A stretch of 64,000 nt of DNA from Comamonadaceae bacterium (GCA_947447975.1 CANFLU010000008.1:29026-93025), one strand, 5' to 3'. Positions 19,014-28,658 are shown, counted from the stretch's first letter. Notes: a model not told the origin generated them from the letters alone. Program-made: numbers and translations.

Positions 19014-20155
19014 CCACCTTCACCATACTGGCCTGTCTGGGCTATCTGGCCTGGTTGGTTCTCGAAAATCACCTCGCGCGCAAACACAGAAGCGCTATTG
19101 GCCATGTCATCCATGTGAACGGCATTCGCGGCAAGTCATCGGTAAGCCGGCTAATCGACGCCGGGTTGCGCGCTGGCGGGTTGCGCGTCCTGAGCAAGAC
19201 CACCGGCACCTGCCCGACACGCATCGATACAAACGGCGTGGAAATCCCACTCGTGCGTTGGGGCAGGCCCAGCATCAAAGAACAACTGCGCATCCTGCGC
19301 CTGGCGGCCCGGCAGCAGGCCGACGTTCTGGTCATTGAATGCATGGCCGTCCTGCCAGCCTATCAAAAAATCAGCGAGGAACGCATGCTGCGATCAGACA
19401 TCGGCGTGATCACCAACGTGCGCCCCGATCATCTGGACGAGATGGGCGAGACGCTGGATGCCATTGCCGCATCATTGAGCAATACCATCCCCACGGGCGG
19501 CAAGCTGTTTACGGCAGACGCCGCCTATGCCGACTTCTTCGCCGAGCGGGCCAAATCCAAAGGGACCTCACTTGTGCTAACCAACAGCGACGACGTCCAC
19601 GGCCATGCCGTGGATTTCGCCGAGAACCTCGCGCTGGCGCTGGCGGTGTGTCAACACCTGGGTATCGACCGCGCAACGGCGCTCAAGGGCATGGCGCACT
19701 ACCGCCCCGACCCTGGCGCGTTCAGGGTCGAGCGTTCCGTCGGCAAGTTCGGTAAGCAGCTGGTATTTCTCAATGCTATGGCGGCCAACGATCCGGCATC
19801 GGCCGAGAAGATTCTTGACTGGGTGCAGGCGCAGGGGCTGATGGCCTCCGGACGCCGAATGCTGCTGATCAACAACCGCTACGACCGCCCAGCGCGCTTT
19901 CGGCAATTCGTCGACTTTGCAGTCCAGCACCAGGACCGCTTCGACGCCTTTGTCGCCGCTGGGGCCGGCCGGCTGCTATTGCGCCGGGCGCTTAGCAAGC
20001 GAGGGATTGCGCTGGAGCGGATCACGCGACTAGGAAGCTACGCCGAACTCTGCGCGCTGGAGCATGATGCGGTAGTTTTCGCCGTGGGCAACATCGTCGG
20101 CTCGGGGCAAGCCCGCTGGGGGGCGCACCCACACACCGGTATTTCACATGTCTGA
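19010..20155 (+). CDS. pgsB: Poly-gamma-glutamate synthase PgsB/CapB
   Basis: N-terminal TM, VNGIRGKSSVSRLI P-loop, SKTTGTCPT, VIECMAVLPAYQ, ITNVRPDHLDEMG (Mur ligase-like). Confidence 0.93.
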   Translation: MTTFTILACLGYLAWLVLENHLARKHRSAIGHVIHVNGIRGKSSVSRLIDAGLRAGGLRVLSKTTGTCPTRIDTNGVEIPLVRWGRPSIKEQLRILRLAARQQADVLVIECMAVLPAYQKISEERMLRSDIGVITNVRPDHLDEMGETLDAIAASLSNTIPTGGKLFTADAAYADFFAERAKSKGTSLVLTNSDDVHGHAVDFAENLALALAVCQHLGIDRATALKGMAHYRPDPGAFRVERSVGKFGKQLVFLNAMAANDPASAEKILDWVQAQGLMASGRRMLLINNRYDRPARFRQFVDFAVQHQDRFDAFVAAGAGRLLLRRALSKRGIALERITRLGSYAELCALEHDAVVFAVGNIVGSGQARWGAHPHTGISHV

Positions 20156-20591
20156 CGAACTGATCATCTTTGGCGTGTTGGCCAGCATGGTCTTCCTCGA
20201 ACTCACCCAAATTTCGCCGGGCGGGATCATCGTCCCCGGGTATATCGCCCTGTTGCTCGACGATCCAGTGCGCGTGGCCATCACGATCGCACTTAGCATG
20301 GTCACCTGGGGCGTGGTCCGGCTGTTGTCCGAGGTGGTCATCTTGTTCGGCCGGCGCCATTTTGCAGTGTGCGTGGTGGTCAGTTTCCTGTTGCGCTACC
20401 TGACCGGACTGGCCGCCTCCGAGGCCAACCTACCGGTAAGTACGGCACTGGTCATCGGATACCTGGTGCCCGGCATTCTGGCCCACGAAATCGATCGCCA
20501 GGGTGCGGTGAAAACACTGTCGTCCATGCTAGTGGTGGCGGTGGCGCTGAAGCTGGTGGTCCTGGCGTTTGTCACATCCGGATACCCGTAA
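20148..20591 (+). CDS. pgsC: Poly-gamma-glutamate biosynthesis membrane protein PgsC/CapC
   Basis: SPGGIIVPGYIALLLDDP and GYLVPGILAHEIDRQG membrane protein; overlaps end of pgsB by 8 nt. Confidence 0.92.
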   Translation: MSDELIIFGVLASMVFLELTQISPGGIIVPGYIALLLDDPVRVAITIALSMVTWGVVRLLSEVVILFGRRHFAVCVVVSFLLRYLTGLAASEANLPVSTALVIGYLVPGILAHEIDRQGAVKTLSSMLVVAVALKLVVLAFVTSGYP

Positions 20592-20599
20592 GTTCCAGC

Positions 20600-21697
20600 A
20601 TGGCCACATGGACTCAAGGCTTTGAACGACGCGATGGACTATTGATCGCTGCGGCGGTAACACTCTATGTGGGGTACCTGTGTCTCGGGCATTTCAGTTC
20701 GGAGTCCCCATCGCCATGGTACGAAAAAAAATTAGCGGCATCACGCCTGGCGCAACAGGGAATGGCTGCCGTCAAACGCGAAAAGCGTGCACGCGGCATC
20801 TCGATCGATCGTGTCTCCGACGTCAACGAAACAGGAATGATAGGGATTCGCTACAGCGGCATGACGACGACCCTGGGCGTGCTCGAAGCCAAGCGAACTT
20901 CGACGCAGCCGGATTTTGCGGCGCTTGCCGTCGATCTCCTGCAGCAATGTGGCGCGCAGGACGGCGATCGCATCGCCGTGAACCTATCTGGATCGTTTCC
21001 GGCCCTCGGAATTTCCGTCCTGAGTGCGGCGCAGGTCATGCACCTGCGCGCCGTCGTGATTGCCTCGCTCGGCGCTTCGATGTGGGGCGCTAACGACCCT
21101 CGCTTTACCTGGTTGGACATGGTCCAGGCCATCCACGATACAACAGAGATCCGCACCCAGATGGCAGCAGTTTCGCTCGGCGGCGCCGGCGATGCCGGCC
21201 ATGATATGGACGACGAAATCCGCGAGCAGCTTCGAGCCCACATCAAGGCCAGCGCGATTCCATTGATCGAGGAGGTAGATTTTGAAAGCAACATCGCACA
21301 GCGAATGGCGCTGTATCTTGCCGGCGGCACCCCGGTCTGCTTTGTCAACGTCGGCGGGAACCTCGCTTCGGGTGGTGCGAAAGGCGACTATGGCGCGCTG
21401 CATCCAGGCCTCATCGGCTCCCAGGCTGCGTCTTCAGCAGGAACCGCCGGACTGATCGGTGCATTTCTTGAGCGCAAGGTTCCTGTCATTCACCTGCTCG
21501 ACATGAAGGCATTGGCATTGTTGGCCGGTTTGCCCTACGACCCGGTACCGGTTCCCGAACCCGGCAGCGGCGGCATCTTCCGCTCCCAACATTACAACCG
21601 CGCTTACATCATCGCACTGCTGGCCGTGGCCGCATCCTTGCTAGCGGCCTACGTTGGGATGGGGCGGCCGCGCAAGATAGTGTCGCCGATGCGCTAG
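20600..21697 (+). CDS. pgsW: Poly-gamma-glutamate system protein (PgsW-like)
   Basis: MATWTQGFERRDGLLIAAAVTLYVG; N- and C-terminal TM; follows pgsC directly; matches 'poly-gamma-glutamate system protein' type. Start at 20600, 77 codons inside the listed ORF. Confidence 0.8.
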   Translation: MATWTQGFERRDGLLIAAAVTLYVGYLCLGHFSSESPSPWYEKKLAASRLAQQGMAAVKREKRARGISIDRVSDVNETGMIGIRYSGMTTTLGVLEAKRTSTQPDFAALAVDLLQQCGAQDGDRIAVNLSGSFPALGISVLSAAQVMHLRAVVIASLGASMWGANDPRFTWLDMVQAIHDTTEIRTQMAAVSLGGAGDAGHDMDDEIREQLRAHIKASAIPLIEEVDFESNIAQRMALYLAGGTPVCFVNVGGNLASGGAKGDYGALHPGLIGSQAASSAGTAGLIGAFLERKVPVIHLLDMKALALLAGLPYDPVPVPEPGSGGIFRSQHYNRAYIIALLAVAASLLAAYVGMGRPRKIVSPMR

Positions 21698-21787
21698 CGA
21701 AAACGCAAGGCGAAGTGGCTGCGGTATTGAACCGCTTTTTTATTAAAGCGCGAGTTTCTATACTCGTTTGATCAACCTGGAGTCGTG

Positions 21788-23014
21788 ATGGATGTGTGTG
21801 TTTTAGGGGCTGGCATCGTGGGCCTGGCCTGCGCGTATGAACTCGACCGCCAAGGCGCGCAGGTGACCGTAGTCGATAGGGCGACGCCGGGCGCGGGCGC
21901 TAGCGGTGGCAATGGCGCTCAGTTGAGTTACAGCTATGTGCAGCCGCTGGCAGATGGCTCGATCTGGGGGCAGTTGCCCAAGCTCTTTCTGTCCAGTGAC
22001 TCGCCGCTCAAATTTCGCCCGCAGTGGGACCTGGCGCAATGGCGCTGGGGCCTGGCATTCTTGCAGGCCTGCAATGCACAGGCCTCGTCGCGCACTACGG
22101 CCAAGTTGCTGGACTTGGCAGCGCTGAGCCGTGCCGGCCTGGACCGCATGCGCGCGGCACACCAGCCGGACTGCGACTTCTCCAGCACCGGGAAGTTAGT
22201 GCTCTACCCTCATGCCAAGGCCTTCGCTGCCGCGCAGAAGCAGATGGACTTGCAAAGGGCATTGGGAAGCGAACAGTCTGCCCTGAGCGCCCAGGAAAGT
22301 TGCGAACTGGAGCCGTCGCTGGCCGCCTACCGCCAAAACATTGCGGGCGCTATTTACACCGCATCCGAGTGCGCGGTGGACTGCCTCAAGCTGTGCCAGG
22401 AATTGGAGCGCATTTTGCGCGCCCGCGGAGTGCGATTTTTGCTTGGAAAGCCGGTCACCACGCTGGAGACCCGGCAGCAGCGCATCGTGGCCGCACGCAC
22501 AGACACCCACACCATCGAGGCCAGCCAATTTGTATTGGCGCTGGGTAGCGAGAGCCCGCGCCTGGCACGCAGCGTAGGCGTACGCCTACCGGTGTATCCC
22601 ATCAAGGGCTACAGCATCACGCTGGATATTGCGCAGGTCTGGGCGCATGCAGCGCCCCGCATTAACGTGACGGACATTGCCCGCAAGGTGGTATTTGCCC
22701 GCATTGGTTCGCGATTGCGGGTGGCCGGCATGGCCGAATTGGTTGGCCATAACCTCCTAGTGCGGCCTAAGGCAATTGAAAGCCTTCAGCACAGCACACG
22801 CGCCCTATTCCCTACCTTGGAAGTTGGCAATGCCGATCTACCCTGGACGGGCTTGCGCCCGGCGACTCCCACCGGGCTGCCCATAGTGGGCGTGCCGCAG
22901 GGCGGACCACACAACCTGGTCGTCAACACGGGCCATGGCGCGCTGGGGCTGACGCTGGCGTTTGGCACAGCGCAGCAGGTGGCGCAGCAACTGCTGAAAA
23001 CGCCCGCGCCCTAA
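21788..23014 (+). CDS. FAD-dependent D-amino-acid dehydrogenase (DadA-like)
   Basis: MDVCVLGAGIVGLACAYELDRQGAQVTVVDR; LPWTGLRPATPTGLPIVG, NTGHGALGLTLAFGTAQQ. Confidence 0.87.
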   Translation: MDVCVLGAGIVGLACAYELDRQGAQVTVVDRATPGAGASGGNGAQLSYSYVQPLADGSIWGQLPKLFLSSDSPLKFRPQWDLAQWRWGLAFLQACNAQASSRTTAKLLDLAALSRAGLDRMRAAHQPDCDFSSTGKLVLYPHAKAFAAAQKQMDLQRALGSEQSALSAQESCELEPSLAAYRQNIAGAIYTASECAVDCLKLCQELERILRARGVRFLLGKPVTTLETRQQRIVAARTDTHTIEASQFVLALGSESPRLARSVGVRLPVYPIKGYSITLDIAQVWAHAAPRINVTDIARKVVFARIGSRLRVAGMAELVGHNLLVRPKAIESLQHSTRALFPTLEVGNADLPWTGLRPATPTGLPIVGVPQGGPHNLVVNTGHGALGLTLAFGTAQQVAQQLLKTPAP

Positions 23015-23103
23015 ATGCAAAAGACCAAGCGATACTGCGGATTGAAAAGGCCGCGCGAAGGTGCCATAGGCAGATTGGCTATAGCGTGGCCGCTAGCGCT
23101 TAC

Positions 23104-24735
23104 CTAAAGGCTCGGTGACTGCAGCACAAAGCTGTCCGCACTGGCTTTGGGCCAGTGGTGCTGGTAGACCATGGGCAGGCCGTCCAAGGTGTCTTTGAGC
23201 AAACTGCCTTCGGGGATTTCACGCAGCAAGGCATGGGCCAGGCTGTCCACCGTGTGGTCGCCGGTGCGGCGCACGATATGGTGGGCGTTGATCTCGTTAG
23301 GGTGTTGCACCCCGGCCGCTTGCACCAGCTCTTTGAGGGCATGCAAAGTATTTTGGTGGAAGTGATAGACACGTTCGGCTTTGTCGCCTACCACCAGCGC
23401 CTGCTGGCGCAGCGGGTCTTGCGTGGTCACGCCGGTCGGGCAGTGGCCGGAGTGACAGGTCTGCGCCTGTATGCAACCAATGGCAAACATAAAGCCGCGC
23501 GCGCTATTGCACCAGTTGGCACCCAGTGCCATCAGGCGCGCAATATCAAAGGCGCTGACCACTTTGCCGGCGCAACCAATCATGATCTGTGAACGCAGCC
23601 CGGCGCCGCGCAAACTGTTGTGTACCAGGATCAAGCCCTCTTGCAAAGGCGAGCCCACGTGGTCAATAAATTCCAAGGGCGCCGCGCCGGTGCCGCCCTC
23701 GGTGCCATCGACCACAATAAAGTCCGGCGTGATGCCGGTTTGCAGCATGGCCTTGACCATGGCAAACCATTCCCAGGGGTGGCCGATACAGAGCTTAAAG
23801 CCCGTGGGTTTTCCGCCCGAGAGTTCGCGCAAGCGCGCCACAAAATGCATCAACTCCACCGGCGTTCCAAAGGCGCTGTGCGACGCCGGCGATACGCAGT
23901 CCACCCCCACTGGCACGCCCCGCGCCTCGGCAATTTCCGGCGTCACCTTGGGGCCGGGTAGCACACCGCCATGGCCGGGCTTGGCGCCCTGGCTGAGCTT
24001 GATTTCAATCATCTTGACCTGCGGGTCGCGCGCATTGTTTTTGAATTTGTCGGCGTTAAACGTGCCGTCCTCATTGCGACAACCAAAATAGCCCGAAGCC
24101 ACTTCCCAAATCAGGTCGCCACCGTGCTTGCGGTGGTGTACCGAGATAGAGCCTTCGCCCGTATCGTGCGCAAAACCGCCGCGCTTGGCACCGGCGTTGA
24201 GCGCGCTGATGGCATTGGCGCTGAGCGCGCCAAAACTCATGGCCGAAATATTGAACACGCTGGCGCTATAAGGCTGCGCCGTATCGGGACCGATGGTGAT
24301 GCGAAAGTCATGCGAGGCCAGCGCGCTGGGGGCCACCGAATGCGTCATCCATTCATGGCCGGTGGCATGGGTATCGAGTTGCGTGCCAAAAGGCCGCTTG
24401 TCCGAATCGCCTTTGGAGCGCTGGTAGACCAGCGAGCGTTGCGCCCGCGAAAAAGGGGTTGCCTCGTTGTCGCTCTCTATGAAGTACTGCCGGATTTCAG
24501 GACGAATAAATTCGAGCAAAAACCGCATATGCCCAATGACCGGGTAATTGCGCAAAACGGCGCGCTTGGATTGCCACAAATCATGAAAACCCGTGCCCAC
24601 CAGATAGGCAAACACCAAGACGGGAAGCACATAGCCGCCGCCGACCCAAGCCAGCAAAGACCAGAGTAAACCGATGGCGCACAGCGTAAAAGCTAGATAG
24701 CGCATAGGGAACACCGAATGAAAGAAATTCAGCAC
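23104..24735 (-). CDS. FMN-binding glutamate synthase family protein
   Basis: GPKVTPEIAEARGVP, VVDGTEGGTGAAPLEFIDHVG, CHSGHCPTGVTTQDP. Confidence 0.9.
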   Translation of the reverse strand: MLNFFHSVFPMRYLAFTLCAIGLLWSLLAWVGGGYVLPVLVFAYLVGTGFHDLWQSKRAVLRNYPVIGHMRFLLEFIRPEIRQYFIESDNEATPFSRAQRSLVYQRSKGDSDKRPFGTQLDTHATGHEWMTHSVAPSALASHDFRITIGPDTAQPYSASVFNISAMSFGALSANAISALNAGAKRGGFAHDTGEGSISVHHRKHGGDLIWEVASGYFGCRNEDGTFNADKFKNNARDPQVKMIEIKLSQGAKPGHGGVLPGPKVTPEIAEARGVPVGVDCVSPASHSAFGTPVELMHFVARLRELSGGKPTGFKLCIGHPWEWFAMVKAMLQTGITPDFIVVDGTEGGTGAAPLEFIDHVGSPLQEGLILVHNSLRGAGLRSQIMIGCAGKVVSAFDIARLMALGANWCNSARGFMFAIGCIQAQTCHSGHCPTGVTTQDPLRQQALVVGDKAERVYHFHQNTLHALKELVQAAGVQHPNEINAHHIVRRTGDHTVDSLAHALLREIPEGSLLKDTLDGLPMVYQHHWPKASADSFVLQSPSL

Positions 24736-24750
24736 AGCAGTGGCTCCTTG

Positions 24751-25374
24751 TCAAACACCTGTCGGCACGCCTCCCTGCCCGAACCATACCATCAGCGCAA
24801 GACTGGCCATAGTGGCGGCGATGAAGCCGTCGAGCAAGCGCCAGGCCATTGGCCTGGCAAACACCGGACGCAGCAAACGCGCACCAAAACCCAGGGCGGC
24901 AAACCAGCATAGGCTGGCGCTGGCCGCGCCCAGACCAAACCACCAGCGCCCGGCCTCGCCGCGCTGCGTCGCCACGGCGCCCAGCAGCACCACCGCATCC
25001 AAATACACATGCGGGTTGAGAAAAGTAAAACCAAAACACGTAGCCAAGGCCGCGGGCAAGGACAGGCCAGGTGCATCCATCGGCAACAAAGCTGCCGGAT
25101 GCAGCGCGCGCCGCGCCGCAAACAGTGCATAGGCCGCCAAAAACACCGCGCCGCCGATACGGGCCGCTTCCAGTGCCTCGGGGTACTGCTGCACCAGCGC
25201 ACCGCCGCCGGCAACTCCAGCGATGATGAGCAGGGCATCGGACAGCGCGCAAAAAACCACCAGCGCCAGCACATGCTGGCGCACGATGCCCTGGCGCAAA
25301 ACAAAAGCGTTTTGCGAGCCGATCGCCACAATCAAAGCCAGGCTGGTGGCAAACCCCGCAATAACGTCATGCAT
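24751..25374 (-). CDS. LysE/ArgO family amino-acid exporter
   Basis: MHDVIAGFATSLALIVAIGSQNAFVLRQGI; internal Met 28 start. Confidence 0.88.
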   Translation of the reverse strand: MHDVIAGFATSLALIVAIGSQNAFVLRQGIVRQHVLALVVFCALSDALLIIAGVAGGGALVQQYPEALEAARIGGAVFLAAYALFAARRALHPAALLPMDAPGLSLPAALATCFGFTFLNPHVYLDAVVLLGAVATQRGEAGRWWFGLGAASASLCWFAALGFGARLLRPVFARPMAWRLLDGFIAATMASLALMVWFGQGGVPTGV

Positions 25375-25538
25375 GCTGGAAAGCTGTTCTGTGCATGTGG
25401 TGTGGGCAAACAGGTATGGCGTGACCATCGGTAAAACGGCGGCTTGCCCAAGCACTTGGCAAAGTCTGGCAAAAGTTCGCCATCACAAGAAGCGCAGCAG
25501 CGCGCCGACCCATACCGCATGAATGTCAGACCGCATTG

Positions 25539-26024
25539 TTAGCCCACCGGCGCCGCTTGCGCCAAGGACAAGAGCACGGCCAAGCTATGCTGTACGGTGG
25601 CGCTGCGCACCTGGGCGCGGTCTCCGTCAAAGCGCTGCATTTCGCTACGCACGCCGCCCGGCGTGGCCCAGGCAAACCAGACCGTGCCTACCGGCTTGTC
25701 CGCACTACCGCCGCCCGGCCCGGCAATACCGGTCACGGCCAGCGCACACTGCGCTTTAGAGTGCTGCAAAGCCCCTTGCGCCATGGCACGGGCTACCGGC
25801 TCGCTGACCGCGCCGTGGCGCGCAATCAGGGCCGCGTCCACGTCCAGCAATTCGGTCTTGGCGGCATTGGAATAGCTGACAAAACCGCGCTCGAACCAGT
25901 TGCTAGAACCGGCCAGGTCGGTACAGGCTGCAGCAATCAGGCCCCCGGTGCAGCTCTCCGCGGTGGCCAGCATCCAGCCACGTGCCAACAGCGCAGCGGC
26001 TACGTCCTCTACCAGGCGCGCCAT
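25539..26024 (-). CDS. pncC: CinA C-terminal domain nicotinamide-nucleotide amidohydrolase
   Basis: LATAESCTGGLIAAACTDLAGSS, GIAGPGGGSADKPVGTVW. Confidence 0.9.
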   Translation of the reverse strand: MARLVEDVAAALLARGWMLATAESCTGGLIAAACTDLAGSSNWFERGFVSYSNAAKTELLDVDAALIARHGAVSEPVARAMAQGALQHSKAQCALAVTGIAGPGGGSADKPVGTVWFAWATPGGVRSEMQRFDGDRAQVRSATVQHSLAVLLSLAQAAPVG

Positions 26025-26578
26025 ACCGCCATCACCAGCAGGGTGCAGCCCGCGGCCACCAGGTCATCGAGCATGATGCCCCACCCGGCTTTGGCCCAGG
26101 GCCAGCGCTCGCTGTGTACATCGATGCCATGAAACAAGGCATCGGCCCAGCCCACCGGCCCGGGCTTGACCGCATCAAAAAACCTAAAAAGAACAAAAGC
26201 CACCGCCTGGGCCGCAAAGCTGGCTGGCGTCAAGACCCACAGCACCAACCAAAAGGCCACCACCTCGTCCCAGACAATGCTGCCGGGATCGAGCACACCC
26301 ATATTGCGCGCGGTGACCGCACACGCCCACCAGCCCAGGAGCGTGGAGGCCAACAGCGTATAGCCCCACAGCGTATCGCTCATCCAAGGCGTCAGGCACC
26401 AAAACGTCAGCCAAGCCCAGAGCGTGCCAAAGGTACCCGGCGCGATGCGTGCCAGGCCCGAACCAAAGCCCATCGCAAACACATGGGCTGGGTGCGACAA
26501 CATAAAGGCAGAGGTAGGCCGCGCTGCAAAACGGCTGGCACCCGCACCCGTGGGGAACAAAGTCTCAGGTGCAGGCAT
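26009..26578 (-). CDS. pgpA: Phosphatidylglycerophosphatase A
   Basis: GFGSGLARIAPGTFGTLWA, VLDPGSIVWDEVVAFW, DAVKPGPVGWAD. Confidence 0.92.
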   Translation of the reverse strand: MPAPETLFPTGAGASRFAARPTSAFMLSHPAHVFAMGFGSGLARIAPGTFGTLWAWLTFWCLTPWMSDTLWGYTLLASTLLGWWACAVTARNMGVLDPGSIVWDEVVAFWLVLWVLTPASFAAQAVAFVLFRFFDAVKPGPVGWADALFHGIDVHSERWPWAKAGWGIMLDDLVAAGCTLLVMAVWRAW

Positions 26579-26608
26579 GGACTCAACAGCAGGTGCTAGC
26601 GACCAGTC

Positions 26609-27100
26609 TCAGGACAGTGTGGCCAGGTAAGTTTCTAACTTGGCAAAGGTACCGATCCACCCTTGACGCATGCTCTCGTGGCTGGCATCAAAAATAGCGA
26701 TCTCTTCGGGCGTAGCTTCAAAGGGGAGCCATTCCAGCTGCAAGCTGCTGCCGCTGCCTTCCTCCGTTAAGGTGCTGTTGGCCATGGTACGCAGTGGCCA
26801 GCTAGGCGCCATGGGATGGCGGGTGATACCGCCTTCCCGGTCGGAAAAATGCTGTATCAAAGACAGGCGCCGTGGTGCCTCTATGCCTAAAAATTCCCAC
26901 TTGCCCCACATTTGCGTGCCATCGGGTGCCTGCAGTGCATGCAAAAACACACCGCCCACGCGAAACTCCATGTCATAGGCCGGCATGGTGAAGCCTTGCG
27001 GTCCCATCCATTTGCACAAATGCTCAGGCTGGGTGTATACCGCCCATAGGGTGTCGCGCGAGACGGTAAAACTGTGTGAAATGCGAAATGGCGTCGACAT
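26609..27100 (-). CDS. SRPBCC/AHSA1-like protein
   Basis: ISHSFTVSRDTLWAVYTQPEHLCKWMGP; Met 7 start. Confidence 0.83.
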   Translation of the reverse strand: MSTPFRISHSFTVSRDTLWAVYTQPEHLCKWMGPQGFTMPAYDMEFRVGGVFLHALQAPDGTQMWGKWEFLGIEAPRRLSLIQHFSDREGGITRHPMAPSWPLRTMANSTLTEEGSGSSLQLEWLPFEATPEEIAIFDASHESMRQGWIGTFAKLETYLATLS

Positions 27101-27121
27101 GGTGTTTCCTTCCAACAATGT

Positions 27122-28153
27122 TTATGGCAATGCAAGCGCGGCTGCGAAATGGTCAAAGGCGGCAAAATCGTGAGGCACTGCATGCCCTGCGGCATCGACC
27201 AGGCGCAGGCCCGGCGCAGCCTCTATGGTAGCGACTCGGGTCAGGGGCAGGCCCAAGGTGTCCGAGAGCGCAGCCAAAGTGCTGCGCTGCGCTAGCGGCG
27301 CAGTGAACACCAGCTCATAATCATCACCCCCGGCCAGCACGCATTGCATGGCGGTGCGCGCCCCCATATCGCTGTCAAACTGCGCTGTACCGCCGGCATA
27401 GGCCTGCCGAGCGGCGAGCAAGGGCAATACCTTGTCCACCTCCAAGCGGGCCCCGCAATGGGAACGCGCAAGAATGTGGCCCAAGTCGCCCAGCAAACCG
27501 TCGCTGATATCGGCACAGGCGCTGGCGATGCCCCGCAAAGCCTGGCCCAAAGCCACCCGCGGCGTGGGTTGCTCCAGCCGCGCTCGCGCTGAGGGCAATA
27601 GCTCCGCGGGGAGCGTGAGCCGCCCTTGCAAAGCCAGCAAAGCCAGGGCCGCATCGCCCAGGCTGCCACTGACATACACCTCGTCCCCCGGCTGCGCACC
27701 GCTGCGCAGCAAAGCCTGCGTGGGGATCGGCAGCGCAGCCGCATCGGCCGGGACTTCGCCGTACACCGTGATGCAAACCGTCAAGGGTCCGCGCGTGGTA
27801 TCGCCTCCGATGAGTTCGCAGCCATGGGCATCGGCCAAGGCCAAGAGGCCTTTGGCAAAGGGCGCCAGCCATGCGTCTTCTGCCTGCGGCAATGCCAGCG
27901 CCAAACTAAAGGCCAGGGGACGGGCGCCGCAAGCGGCCAAATCGCTCAAGTTGACCGCGAGGCATTTATGTCCGAGTAAAAAAGGATCCACGTCCGCAAA
28001 GAAATGCCGGCCTGCAACCAACATGTCGGTGGAGATGGCCAGTTGCATGCCCGGCGCAATTTGCAGCAAGGCGCAATCATCGCCCACGCCCAGCACCGCC
28101 TTGCGCGCGGGGCGCGTGAAGTAGCGCGCTATTAGTTCAAACTCGCCCGGCAC
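27122..28153 (-). CDS. thiL: Thiamine-monophosphate kinase
   Basis: GVGDDCALL, STDMLVAGRHF, ACADISDGLLGDLGHI. Confidence 0.93.
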   Translation of the reverse strand: MPGEFELIARYFTRPARKAVLGVGDDCALLQIAPGMQLAISTDMLVAGRHFFADVDPFLLGHKCLAVNLSDLAACGARPLAFSLALALPQAEDAWLAPFAKGLLALADAHGCELIGGDTTRGPLTVCITVYGEVPADAAALPIPTQALLRSGAQPGDEVYVSGSLGDAALALLALQGRLTLPAELLPSARARLEQPTPRVALGQALRGIASACADISDGLLGDLGHILARSHCGARLEVDKVLPLLAARQAYAGGTAQFDSDMGARTAMQCVLAGGDDYELVFTAPLAQRSTLAALSDTLGLPLTRVATIEAAPGLRLVDAAGHAVPHDFAAFDHFAAALALP

Positions 28154-28161
28154 GCGGCGCC

Positions 28162-28572
28162 TTAATGCAAGGTGCGCGCACCACTGCCCGGCCCGGCACT
28201 AAGTGCATCGAGCACAAACATGGGAATGTCCACCTCAAATTTTTCCCCGTCTTCGGCAACGCAAAAAAAGCTGCCATGCATGGTGCCCGTGGGGGTGCGC
28301 AAGCGCGTGCCGCTGGTGTACTCAAACGCCTCACCCGGTTGCAGCAAAGGCTGCTGGCCGATCACGCCCAGGCCTTTGACTTTTTCGGTATGGCCGTTGG
28401 CGTCGTTCACATTCCAACTGCGCGAGATCAGCTGCGCTGCTATCTTGCCCGTGTTGGTGATGGTGATGGTGTAGGCAAACACATACAAAGCATTTTGCGG
28501 CGCCGACTGCTGCGGCAAATACTGTGGAATTACTTCCACACGGAACTGGTAAGCGGAGCTGGGTTTGGACAT
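28162..28572 (-). CDS. apaG: ApaG protein
   Basis: YVFAYTITITNTGKIAAQLISRSWNV, GVIGQQPLLQPGEAFEYTSG, GTMHGSF. Confidence 0.94.
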   Translation of the reverse strand: MSKPSSAYQFRVEVIPQYLPQQSAPQNALYVFAYTITITNTGKIAAQLISRSWNVNDANGHTEKVKGLGVIGQQPLLQPGEAFEYTSGTRLRTPTGTMHGSFFCVAEDGEKFEVDIPMFVLDALSAGPGSGARTLH

Positions 28573-28658
28573 AAGCGGATGCTAACGCGCAAAATCGGGT
28601 ATGTTTGACCCCCACACCTGAATAAGCCTCATTTTTCAAAGACGAAGCGAATGTGACC

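Noticed and set aside
20369-20599. N-terminal extension of the PgsW-like ORF
   Set aside because: Overlaps pgsC in another frame; Met at 20600 begins a plausible TM-containing N-terminus.
4194-21697. PGA locus as a mobile genomic island
   Set aside because: No integrase, transposase, tRNA or flanking direct repeat recognised; horizontal origin possible but unsupported here.
23104-25374. Glutamate-synthase-like and LysE genes as part of the PGA locus
   Set aside because: Opposite strand to DadA, separate unit; both are common stand-alone genes, so the metabolic link is only suggestive.
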